In this document: one piece after another, positions 7,466 to 13,137 of the stretch
Layout of the letters: each line of letters begins with the position of its first letter
Position numbering within the stretch: the first letter of the stretch is position 1
Assembly (NCBI GenBank): GCA_031552425.1
Contig: JAVBMM010000082.1
Location: 1 to 13,137 of the forward strand
Direction of reading: 5' to 3'
DNA length: 13,137 bases
From: JAISFI01 sp031552425
GTDB lineage: Bacteria; Bacteroidota; Bacteroidia; Bacteroidales; Azobacteroidaceae
Notes under the pieces: model-generated
What the model was told of the DNA's origin: nothing
The model's database searches: none
The model's input: the letters and a program-made list of their open reading frames with translations, nothing else
Position numbers and translations under genes: made by a program

Positions 7466-7496
7466 TTTGTTCTATTTCTAAAATGCGCTATATTTG
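7466..7496 (+). promoter_or_regulatory. Bacteroidota-type promoter of the AbiEi antitoxin gene
   Basis: TTTG (7466-7469) and TATATTTG (7489-7496) are separated by exactly 19 bases, matching the -33/-7 consensus TTTG-N19-TAnnTTTG. Transcription would begin near 7503, leaving a leader of only about 20 bases before the ATG at 7523. The -7 box sits in the spacer of the inverted repeat at 7475-7510, so a protein bound there would block the promoter. Confidence 0.8.
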
Positions 7497-7510
7497 TAGC
7501 ATAATAGAAA
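7475..7510. promoter_or_regulatory. Probable AbiEi operator, copy 1
   Basis: The 12-base arms tttctaaaatgc (7475-7486) and gcataatagaaa (7499-7510) are inverted with 10 of 12 pairs and a 12-base spacer containing the -7 box. AbiEi antitoxins are known to repress their own operon by binding inverted repeats at the promoter, so this is the natural operator. A second copy with the same arm length and spacer lies at 12888-12923. Confidence 0.6.
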
Positions 7511-7522
7511 CGAAACAAAGGA

Positions 7523-8140
7523 ATGAGTTTTCTGGAATTTAAAAATCAGCTATTCGATTTGGCGTGCTTCAATATCTATCAGATATATGCATGGCAGCCC
7601 GATTTTGACCGGAATAATCTTACCCGCTGGGCTAAGAAAGGATATCTTATCCGACTACGACAGGGCTATTTTGCTTTTTCGGAGTATAAGAGCAAGCCGG
7701 ATTATTCCCTTTATTTTGGCAACCGGATTTACCGTCCGTCTTACGTCAGCCTGCATACGGCATTGTCATTTTATGGGATGATACCGGAAGCGGTGGTGCA
7801 GATTACCAGTGTGACAACCCTGAAAACAGCATCTTTTGCCAATGACTTCGGCGAATACTCCTATAAGAATGTCAAGGAGAATTTAATGTTCGGGTACGAA
7901 CTGAAGCCAATGGCAGACAACCGCACCATACAGTTTGCCACACCTGAAAAGGCATTGCTTGATTTGCTGTATCTTTATCCGTTCTATGATAGCAAGCAGG
8001 AATTGGAAGAGTTGCGTTTGGATGAAGATTACCTGCACGATGATTTAAACAAGGATTTACTGATGAGTTATTGTGTCAAGTTTCGGAACAAGGCACTTGA
8101 GCATCGGGTAAAACTGCTTTTTAAGACTTATGGTTTATAA
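7523..8140 (+). CDS. abiEi: AbiEi-family type IV antitoxin
   Basis: The product is 205 residues. The N-terminal winged-helix region (about 5-52) ends in the typical segment NLTRWAKKGYLIRLRQGYFA. It is followed by NRIYRPSYVSLHTALSFYGM (67-86) and QITSVTT, hallmarks of AbiEi antitoxins in Bacteroidota. The C-terminal part, from about residue 100, would be the region that neutralises the toxin. AbiE is a type IV toxin-antitoxin system: AbiEi represses the operon and counteracts the AbiEii nucleotidyltransferase without being described as binding it directly. The expected toxin gene does not follow; a restriction-modification cassette does, and the toxin gene lies 3.86 kb further on at 12000. The last codons (LLFKTYGL then TAA) have a diverged copy just before that toxin gene. 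The start is set by the promoter and by the conserved N-terminus. Confidence 0.85.
   Translation: MSFLEFKNQLFDLACFNIYQIYAWQPDFDRNNLTRWAKKGYLIRLRQGYFAFSEYKSKPDYSLYFGNRIYRPSYVSLHTALSFYGMIPEAVVQITSVTTLKTASFANDFGEYSYKNVKENLMFGYELKPMADNRTIQFATPEKALLDLLYLYPFYDSKQELEELRLDEDYLHDDLNKDLLMSYCVKFRNKALEHRVKLLFKTYGL
8115..8140 (+). repeat. Direct repeat A1: 3' end of the antitoxin gene
   Basis: The last 26 bases of the antitoxin gene, encoding the end of LLFKTYGL and the TAA stop, match 11978-12003 at 21 of 26 positions. The two copies bracket the restriction-modification cassette. Confidence 0.7.
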
Positions 8141-8153
8141 TTAGTAGCCCTTA

Positions 8154-8186
8154 TTTATTCGCTTTAAACGTTTTTTTCTACCTTTG
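8154..8186 (+). promoter_or_regulatory. Promoter of the restriction-modification genes
   Basis: TACCTTTG (8179-8186) is a perfect TAnnTTTG -7 box. TTTA (8154-8157), 21 bases upstream, is a weak match to the -33 TTTG. Transcription starting near 8193 would leave a very short leader before ATG at 8207 and would lie downstream of a TTG at 8198 only by chance; this supports ATG 8207 as the start. The cassette therefore has a promoter of its own. Confidence 0.55.
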
Positions 8187-8206
8187 CACTTGGTAAATTG
8201 GGTCAT

Positions 8207-11182
8207 ATGAAAAAAGAGAATTTACTTCATAGATTAGGTTTTTCTGACATTGATTTGGACAGAAAAACTCTTTCATTTCCCAATAATGAAGAATTATCTG
8301 GCAAGTTAGGCACTGTTTCTTACTATGCAAAAGATAAAAGCGAGCAAGTAAAAACTCGTTTCTATTGGATAAAGGCAGACAACATTCCATCTGATGAATT
8401 AAAGATTATTCACGAAAGGATATGGAATGAAAACAAAGCAGACCTTCTATTTTTGGAAAAGGGTAATAATATTGAAATAAAATATATAAGCACCTCTCCC
8501 AAAGAAGATTTACTGGATATAGTTACCATTCCAACCAATGTAGAAGATTCTGTACTGCTTGATAAAATCAGTAAAGAACATATCACTACTGGTGCATTTT
8601 GGATCGAGTACAGTGATGCTCTTGAAAGAGTAAAGCAACAGCGTAAAACAGTAGATGAGGCACTTGTCGATAGCCTCAGTTCCCTACGTGTGAAACTTGA
8701 CAATATTTATAAGAGTTTATTTCCCGACAAGGAGGCACGGAGTAAAGTAGTACAGGCACTTATTGACAGAACTCTTTTTATAAAGTTTCTTGAAGACAAG
8801 AAAATCATCAATTCTGATTTTTATAACAAATATTTTGGAAGTCAGGATATTCATTATAAAGATTTACTGGAACGAAAAGACGCAAAGAACATTAATCAAT
8901 TATTCTGCCGAATCAACGAGGTGTTTAACAACAAATTATTTGAAACACCAACCATAAAAGATGCCGACTTATTAGACGATGCACTAGCAGAAATAGCCCA
9001 TACTATAAAGGGGACAAGGAATGGACAACTCTGTTTGTTTGATTTTCAATTCGATATCATCCCGATTGAGTTTATCAGTCACATTTATCAAATATTTCTG
9101 GATGACAAAAAAGCCCAAAATGGTATTTTTTACACGCCTGAAGGGCTGGCTAATTTGCTATTAAATAATGTGATAAATCAAGAAGGAAAGGTGCTGGATC
9201 CCTCGTGTGGCTCAGGAATTTTCTTGGTTTTAGCATTTCGTAAAATGTATAAATCTCCTGTCAGTGTAACAGGGACATACGATAAAATCCAACATCGTTT
9301 GGATTTTATCAAAAGAAATATTTTTGGGATAGAGTTAGAGAATACGGCAGCGCGATTGGCTGTTTTTTCTCTTTATTTGGAAGTATTGAATGATATTACT
9401 GCCTCCGAATTAAATAAACTTATTACTGAGATTATACAGGCAAAGGATAGCAAATCCTTATTTTCAATTGATTTTAGTGAAAACATACAAGAATCTAATG
9501 CATTGATAGAAGGGGACAAAGCTCCATTCGTCAATGAGAAATTTAGTTACATCATTGGTAATCCCCCTTGGTTTAGCATAGGTAAAAATGCTAAGGATAA
9601 AAATGATACTATCAATTATACTTATTGGAATAAGCACAGGACATATTTTTCCAGAGAACGGCAAATTTCCCAGTGCTTTCTACATCGAATTAAACATTGG
9701 AGCACAGAAGATACAAAATTTGGATTTATAGTAAATAGCAGTAACTTTATAAATGAATCAGAAAATTTTCAACGATTCATATTCTCGTCATATCGCATAG
9801 AACGGATATTTGAGTTATACCATGTAAAGGAAATTCTGTTTGACTACGCCAAAGAACCTGCGTGTTTGTTAATTTTTGATAATCTGAATAATCAACTCAA
9901 CTCTATAGAATATTTTTTACCTAAGCTTAATAGTTTCGCAGAGACATTTAAGACTATCCTTTTAAATCACAGCGATGTCTTGATAATAAAACAACAAGAT
10001 TTATTAGAGCAAAAAATCAAATTGCGAGATTATCTAATTGGTAGCGAGCGAGAGTTGGCTTTAGCGAATAAACTGGAACAGGAATGCGCCTCGATTATTG
10101 AAATAATGCTTGCCGATAAAAAAAGATATAATAGTTACAGGGGATTTGAAGACTGGGGCGAGAATGCTTTAAAAAAAGAATTTGGAGAAGACAAAGCATC
10201 TCTTTCTGACGAAGAGTACGAACTACGAAAACAAGCCTTATTGGACAAATATTATAGTAAAGATAAGGATAAAGAACATACTATTCCTTTTGTCAAATCC
10301 GCTCAACTGGAGAAGTTTCATACAGCAGAGATCGATACTTATTGTCAAGAAGATATCTCTAATTTTCATAGGCCAAGGAATCAGATTATCTACACAGGTG
10401 AGAAAATACTTTGTTCTCGAATTGGAGGTGAAATAAAGGCTGTTTATTCAAGCGAAAAAATATATTTCGGAACAGATATTTATGTTATCAAGCTGCAAAA
10501 TCCGGAATTGTATCACGCTGTTGTTTGTTGCCTTAATTCCGAGTTGCTTAATTACTTTTCGCAGGTAAAGCTTAGAAAACGAATTGATAGTGCACTGTCA
10601 AGGTTGGATTCTTCGGATTTAGAGAAGATACCTGTACCCAAAAGATTTAATAAAATAATTGTTGAACAACTGAATATTTTATCGAGGGGAATATTAAAGG
10701 GAGACTATTCTTTTGAAGATAAAAAGAGCAAGATAAATGAGTTAGTTTTTGACTTATATGAGTTAGATTATATCGAAAAACAACGAATTTCTGATTTTTT
10801 CATTTCCAAAAACCAGCCGGTAACGAAGAAAATGTTTGAGGACTATTGTAGTGTATTCTTTAAGACATTTAAAACGCGGTTGAAAACAGGAATTATTAAG
10901 TTTGAATATTCATATAATCCCAATCTCCCATTAGACATATCAGGAGTTAAAATTACATTCGGAGAAAACAATACTAAATCTCCCAAAGTAGATAAAGTAC
11001 AGTTGTCCATTAACTATCAATTATTGAAACAAGTTGGTAGTTCCGTTCTTATTTCATTAAAGGAACGTATTTATTCAGAAGATAGTATCTTCATAATAAA
11101 AGACACAAACCCAAAGAGTTGGACGAAGTCTGCTGCTTATGATGATGCAAAAGTGGAAATCGAAAAACTTTTGCAGGAATGA
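8207..11182 (+). CDS. N6-adenine DNA methyltransferase of a restriction-modification system (type IIG/Eco57I-like)
   Basis: The product is 991 residues. Motifs in order: FYTP (308-311) at the start of the methyltransferase fold; motif I DPSCGSGIF (331-339), which binds S-adenosylmethionine; and motif IV NPPW (452-455), the catalytic motif of N6-adenine (gamma-class) enzymes. Residues 1-300 form an N-terminal region with a helical bundle. Residues from about 700 resemble a target-recognition domain and end with the typical LEKIPVP segment (about 805-811), then about 180 C-terminal residues. It would methylate adenine in a specific site and protect host DNA. The next gene begins in its stop codon (ATGA), so a nuclease partner is translationally coupled. 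I chose ATG 8207 over TTG 8198. The size and fused recognition domain resemble type IIG or PglX/BREX enzymes, but no other BREX genes are present. Confidence 0.8.
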   Translation: MKKENLLHRLGFSDIDLDRKTLSFPNNEELSGKLGTVSYYAKDKSEQVKTRFYWIKADNIPSDELKIIHERIWNENKADLLFLEKGNNIEIKYISTSPKEDLLDIVTIPTNVEDSVLLDKISKEHITTGAFWIEYSDALERVKQQRKTVDEALVDSLSSLRVKLDNIYKSLFPDKEARSKVVQALIDRTLFIKFLEDKKIINSDFYNKYFGSQDIHYKDLLERKDAKNINQLFCRINEVFNNKLFETPTIKDADLLDDALAEIAHTIKGTRNGQLCLFDFQFDIIPIEFISHIYQIFLDDKKAQNGIFYTPEGLANLLLNNVINQEGKVLDPSCGSGIFLVLAFRKMYKSPVSVTGTYDKIQHRLDFIKRNIFGIELENTAARLAVFSLYLEVLNDITASELNKLITEIIQAKDSKSLFSIDFSENIQESNALIEGDKAPFVNEKFSYIIGNPPWFSIGKNAKDKNDTINYTYWNKHRTYFSRERQISQCFLHRIKHWSTEDTKFGFIVNSSNFINESENFQRFIFSSYRIERIFELYHVKEILFDYAKEPACLLIFDNLNNQLNSIEYFLPKLNSFAETFKTILLNHSDVLIIKQQDLLEQKIKLRDYLIGSERELALANKLEQECASIIEIMLADKKRYNSYRGFEDWGENALKKEFGEDKASLSDEEYELRKQALLDKYYSKDKDKEHTIPFVKSAQLEKFHTAEIDTYCQEDISNFHRPRNQIIYTGEKILCSRIGGEIKAVYSSEKIYFGTDIYVIKLQNPELYHAVVCCLNSELLNYFSQVKLRKRIDSALSRLDSSDLEKIPVPKRFNKIIVEQLNILSRGILKGDYSFEDKKSKINELVFDLYELDYIEKQRISDFFISKNQPVTKKMFEDYCSVFFKTFKTRLKTGIIKFEYSYNPNLPLDISGVKITFGENNTKSPKVDKVQLSINYQLLKQVGSSVLISLKERIYSEDSIFIIKDTNPKSWTKSAAYDDAKVEIEKLLQE

Positions 11183-11916
11183 GTGGTGTAAGTTTTCTAT
11201 ATCTAGAATCATCCAATGATGAATCGGAAGCATTTAAAGCAATGCGTGAGAAACACATGCAGGAGGCTTCTAAATTTGATGATAATTTTTATCTGACACA
11301 AATTTTCAAATACCTCTCCGATACGTATAATAGTCTTACTGCAACTTGTCGAAATGCCTTGAAACAAAAAAAGGAAGAGGAAATAACAGATTGCATTCGT
11401 CGAAAACTTCAAAATAATGAAGATTTTGTATTGGAAGGATATAAGATAAATTCAGAAGCCCGCAACCAGGATACAGTTGTTGGATATTATGACTTAAAGT
11501 TTGAAAACGGAGATTGGTTAAACCAATATTTTGTTTTGGAATGTAAACCTATAAACGCAACGAAATCAAAAATAGATGCATATATTCATAAAACTGTAAA
11601 GTCTCAAGGTGAAGATGGTGGTCTTTATCGATTCTTGATAAATAAATATGCCACGAATAAGCCTTTTGGAGGCATGTTAGGATACATTATTTCCGGTGAT
11701 CCTCAAAAGGCTATCAGTAGTTTAAAAACGAAAATACAGGCTACACAGATAACACAAGGAGATTTATGCTTTGGCAATTTACAAAATAGCGAATTACTCA
11801 ATACACCGATTGCCAATTTTAATTACAGTTTTCAGTCTAACCATGCAAGAATATATGAAAGTCAAGTAATTGACCCAATTCATATGTTCCATTTATTTTT
11901 TGATTTAACTCAATAA
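11179..11916 (+). CDS. Putative restriction endonuclease with PD-(D/E)XK-like motif
   Basis: The product is 245 residues and overlaps the methyltransferase stop by four bases (ATGA). In the middle, the segment VVGYYDLKF through YFVLECKPI contains D105 and, 16 residues later, E121-C122-K123. Hydrophobic strands lie on both sides, the pattern D-x(n)-ExK of PD-(D/E)XK nucleases. The N-terminal 60 residues are helical and charged; the C-terminal part (about 155-245) has no recognised domain. With the methyltransferase it would form a two-protein restriction-modification system whose site recognition lies in the large subunit. The motif and context support a nuclease, but the family is not named by eye. 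It has no visible specificity domain and would probably need the methyltransferase to find its site. Confidence 0.6.
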   Translation: MSGVSFLYLESSNDESEAFKAMREKHMQEASKFDDNFYLTQIFKYLSDTYNSLTATCRNALKQKKEEEITDCIRRKLQNNEDFVLEGYKINSEARNQDTVVGYYDLKFENGDWLNQYFVLECKPINATKSKIDAYIHKTVKSQGEDGGLYRFLINKYATNKPFGGMLGYIISGDPQKAISSLKTKIQATQITQGDLCFGNLQNSELLNTPIANFNYSFQSNHARIYESQVIDPIHMFHLFFDLTQ

Positions 11917-11938
11917 TATAGTAGGGGTTTAAACTATA
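11917..11938 (+). terminator. Short AT-rich stem-loop after the nuclease gene
   Basis: The sequence tatagt (11917-11922) pairs with actata (11933-11938) around a 10-base loop, immediately after the stop codon. The stem is AT-rich and followed by no T run, so termination would be poor and read-through into the toxin gene is likely. A possible weak promoter (TTTG 11945, TATAGTTG 11972, spacer 23) lies downstream but fits the consensus badly. Confidence 0.25.
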
Positions 11939-11977
11939 AAACAGTTTGACAGTTTTGAGTAGCGAAGAATCTATAGT

Positions 11978-12003
11978 TGCTTTTTAGAACTTACGATTTA
12001 TGA
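11978..12003 (+). repeat. Direct repeat A2: footprint of an antitoxin 3' end before the toxin gene
   Basis: These 26 bases match the antitoxin 3' end (8115-8140) at 21 of 26 positions. In the corresponding frame they read LLFRTYDL then TGA, against LLFKTYGL then TAA in the real antitoxin. Several differences are synonymous or conservative. The TGA stop overlaps the toxin start as ATGA (12000-12003), the normal coupling in intact AbiE operons. Upstream of 11977 the frame meets a stop and the similarity ends. Confidence 0.7.
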
Positions 12004-12788
12004 TAAAGATTGAACAGATAAGAAATTATTTTCCGGTTCAAATCCGTGGAAACTCGGGTTTTGATAAGCACATACTAAAAGAGTATTTGCAGTTGATGAT
12101 TCTGGATTACCTTTCTTCCACTCCAAACATCCAAAAGATGGCTTTTATTGGCGGAACAAACCTACGTTTGGTAAAAGGGATAGACCGCTTCTCCGAAGAT
12201 TTGGATTTCGACTGCAAAGACCTTTCGAAAGAAGAGTTTATTGAAATGACAGACGGAATAATCCTGTTCTTGGAACGTTCAGGGTTGCGGGTAGAAGCAA
12301 AGGATAAAGAAAACCCGAAGCTAACAGCATTCAGGCGGAATATCCATTTCCCTGAACTGTTATTTGATTTGGGGTTGAGTGGACACAGGGAAGAACGTTT
12401 CTTGATAAAGGTCGAAAGCCAAGACCAAGAAATCGTTTATCCCCCTGTTATCACAAATATCAAAGGGTGCGGATTCTTTTTCCCGTTTCCCGTTCCTTCT
12501 GATGGCGTGCTATGCAGCATGAAAATTGCCGCCATTTTAGCCCGTGCTAAAGGCCGTGATTTTTACGACCTGATGTTCTTATTGGCACAGTCCAAACCCG
12601 ATTACGATTTTTTATCAAAACGCTGTGGAGTGCATAACTTGCAAGAGTTCAAGAAAGCAACAGCAGAACTATTGAGAACCGTTGATTTGAAGAAGAAGCA
12701 AAAGGATTTTGAACACTTGCTTTTCAATAAAGCAAATAGTGAGAAGATTTTGCGTTTTGGCGAATTTGTAGATTCACTTACAGAATAA
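12000..12788 (+). CDS. abiEii: AbiEii/AbiGii-family nucleotidyltransferase toxin
   Basis: The product is 262 residues with the nucleotidyltransferase core GGTNLRL (51-57) and FSEDLDFD (64-71), whose D67/D69 pair would bind the metal ions. A later motif, ARAKGRDFYDL (181-191), is the K...RDxxDL segment conserved in AbiEii toxins. AbiEii enzymes transfer nucleotides to RNA acceptors (tRNA for characterised relatives), stopping growth and aborting phage infection. All motif residues are present, so the toxin should be active. Its antitoxin gene is 3.86 kb upstream on the other side of the restriction-modification cassette. The start ATG is the overlap ATGA with the residual antitoxin end. Base composition resembles the antitoxin gene and is less AT-rich than the intervening RM genes, which supports antitoxin and toxin as the original pair. 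Confidence 0.85.
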   Translation: MIKIEQIRNYFPVQIRGNSGFDKHILKEYLQLMILDYLSSTPNIQKMAFIGGTNLRLVKGIDRFSEDLDFDCKDLSKEEFIEMTDGIILFLERSGLRVEAKDKENPKLTAFRRNIHFPELLFDLGLSGHREERFLIKVESQDQEIVYPPVITNIKGCGFFFPFPVPSDGVLCSMKIAAILARAKGRDFYDLMFLLAQSKPDYDFLSKRCGVHNLQEFKKATAELLRTVDLKKKQKDFEHLLFNKANSEKILRFGEFVDSLTE

Positions 12789-12856
12789 CCCAATGCGAAA
12801 CGTGCATTTCGGAACTGACGGTTTCGGAACAATGGAAAGGCAAATTAAACAGCCGT

Positions 12857-12879
12857 AAATTTTACCGCCGTAAAAATTT
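12857..12879 (+). terminator. Likely terminator after the toxin gene
   Basis: The sequence ttttac (12860-12865) pairs with gtaaaa (12870-12875) around the loop cgcc, and the flanking aaa/ttt extends the stem with one extra A. A short T-rich stretch follows (12877-12890, interrupted by single C and A). It starts 68 bases after the toxin stop. Confidence 0.5.
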
Positions 12880-12887
12880 CTTTTCTA

Positions 12888-12923
12888 TTTCTGTTATGCG
12901 CTATTTTTGCTGCATAGCAGAAA
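12888..12923. promoter_or_regulatory. Probable AbiEi operator, copy 2, downstream of the toxin gene
   Basis: The arms tttctgttatgc (12888-12899) and gcatagcagaaa (12912-12923) pair at 11 of 12 positions around a 12-base spacer that again contains a TAnnTTTG box (TATTTTTG, 12902-12909). With the preceding bases it matches 7470-7510 at about 33 of 41 positions. An A-T pair in copy 1 is a G-C pair here, so the symmetry is kept although the bases differ. No TTTG is present at the -33 position and no antitoxin start follows. Confidence 0.55.
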
Positions 12924-12984
12924 TAAAAATACTGATTATTTCAACTTTTCGGTCAAACAATGGATTGATTTAATATTCTTTTCC

Positions 12985-12992
12985 TACCTTTG
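12985..12992 (+). promoter_or_regulatory. Promoter-like -7 box near the right end
   Basis: TACCTTTG is a perfect match to the TAnnTTTG box, followed by C as in many Bacteroides promoters. The nearest -33-like sequence is TTGA at 12965-12968 with a 16-base spacer, which is weak. Transcription would run into the repeat-bearing leader at 13000-13088 and then out of the window. Confidence 0.45.
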
Positions 12993-12999
12993 CAATAAC

Positions 13000-13054
13000 A
13001 ATCGTGTTAAATCACGGGCAAAACGATGAGAAATAATCGTGTGCTAAATCGTGT
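13000..13054 (+). repeat. Three AATCGTGT direct repeats in a leader region
   Basis: AATCGTGT occurs at 13000-13007, 13035-13042 and 13047-13054, with 35- and 12-base steps. The first copy also takes part in a small inverted repeat (cgtg 13003-13006 / cacg 13013-13016). They start 8 bases after the TACCTTTG box, a fitting place for operator sites or a structured leader. Confidence 0.45.
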
Positions 13055-13088
13055 GGATTTTCCGATGAAAGAAAAGATAAGTCGGTGA
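13026..13088 (+). CDS. Possible 20-codon leader peptide
   Basis: ATG at 13026 opens a 20-codon frame (start MRNNRVLNRVDF, end KEKISR) that stops at TGA 13086-13088. It contains the short internal repeat NRVLNRV, produced by two AATCGTGT copies 12 bases apart, and is rich in arginine and asparagine. It lies about 30 bases after a promoter-like box. It has no recognisable family and may be chance; a regulatory upstream ORF for a gene beyond the window is the other reading. Confidence 0.15.
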   Translation: MRNNRVLNRVDFPMKEKISR

Positions 13089-13137
13089 TTGTTGGAAAAA
13101 ACGGAGCATGCCCACCCAGTAGAAACGCCTAATTACT

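Larger units (their letters stand above)
12789..13137. other. Gene-free right end of the window
   Basis: I see no convincing gene on either strand in these 349 bases. They hold a terminator-like hairpin (12857-12879), a second copy of the antitoxin operator (12888-12923), a promoter-like TACCTTTG box (12985-12992), three AATCGTGT repeats (13000-13054) and one possible 20-codon ORF. The last 49 bases show nothing I can name. The next gene probably begins beyond the window. Confidence 0.5.

Noticed and set aside
8198..8206. TTG at 8198 as the start of the methyltransferase
   Set aside because: It adds only three residues, and ATG at 8207 is a better start codon with the promoter -7 box ending at 8186.
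8207..8485. A nuclease motif in the N-terminus of the methyltransferase (D79, E90-I-K92)
   Set aside because: The spacing resembles D-x(n)-ExK, but the same region in related methyltransferases has hydrophobic strands without these residues as far as I recall. The separate downstream protein has a better motif.
8207..11182. BREX system (PglX-like methyltransferase)
   Set aside because: No other BREX genes (PglZ, BrxC, BrxL and so on) are present, and the only coupled gene is a small putative nuclease.
8138..11938. Target-site duplication around the RM cassette (ataattagtag near 8138 and ataatatagtag near 11914)
   Set aside because: The match is short, imperfect and AT-rich, and it overlaps stop codons. 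The 26-base repeat of the antitoxin end is a much better boundary signal.
12999..13054. CRISPR array
   Set aside because: Only three 8-base repeats with unequal spacing and no cas genes.

Overview
The window looks like part of a mobile element from a Bacteroidales bacterium (Bacteroides, Phocaeicola, Parabacteroides or a relative). Three things point there: an RteC-type regulator, a BfmA/BtgA plus BtgB-type mobilization pair, and promoters of the Bacteroidota form (TTTG, about 19 bases, TAnnTTTG) rather than -35/-10 boxes. All recognised genes lie on the + strand. No integrase, transposase, tRNA, rRNA or CRISPR array is visible.

Region 1 (1-3734) is the element backbone, with moderate GC. 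It holds the tail of an unidentified gene, a small DUF4870/Tic20-like membrane protein, an rteC-like regulator broken by a one-base frameshift in a run of eight A's, and a compact structured segment ending in a strong intrinsic terminator that may be an RteR-like small RNA. A MerR-like helix-turn-helix protein, a 300-base gene-free stretch packed with stem-loops (candidate oriT) and the mobilization genes follow.

Region 2 (3735-3997) is a junction: a large inverted-repeat structure after the relaxase gene, then a sharp drop in GC.

Region 3 (3998-7418) is AT-rich and encodes an 812-residue SMC/ABC-like ATPase overlapping a 331-residue HNH nuclease, a Septu-like (PtuA/PtuB-like) pair of unusual size.

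Region 4 (7419-12923) is the most interesting part. An AbiEi antitoxin gene (7523-8140) and an AbiEii toxin gene (12000-12788), which normally abut, are separated by a two-gene restriction-modification cassette (8207-11916: N6-adenine methyltransferase and PD-(D/E)XK-like nuclease). Just before the toxin start lies a 26-base diverged copy of the antitoxin gene's 3' end, ending in an ATGA stop/start overlap. It looks like the footprint of the ancestral AbiEi-AbiEii junction. The antitoxin promoter carries an inverted repeat around its -7 box (probable AbiEi operator), and a second copy with the same geometry and compensatory changes lies after the toxin gene at 12888-12923.

Region 5 (12924-13137) has no convincing gene. 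It holds a promoter-like box, three AATCGTGT repeats and a possible 20-codon leader ORF.

Overall the backbone would supply transfer and its control, while the cargo stacks three likely anti-phage modules (Septu-like, AbiE, RM). Insertion of the RM cassette has separated the toxin from its antitoxin's promoter, so the toxin is now probably expressed with the RM genes.
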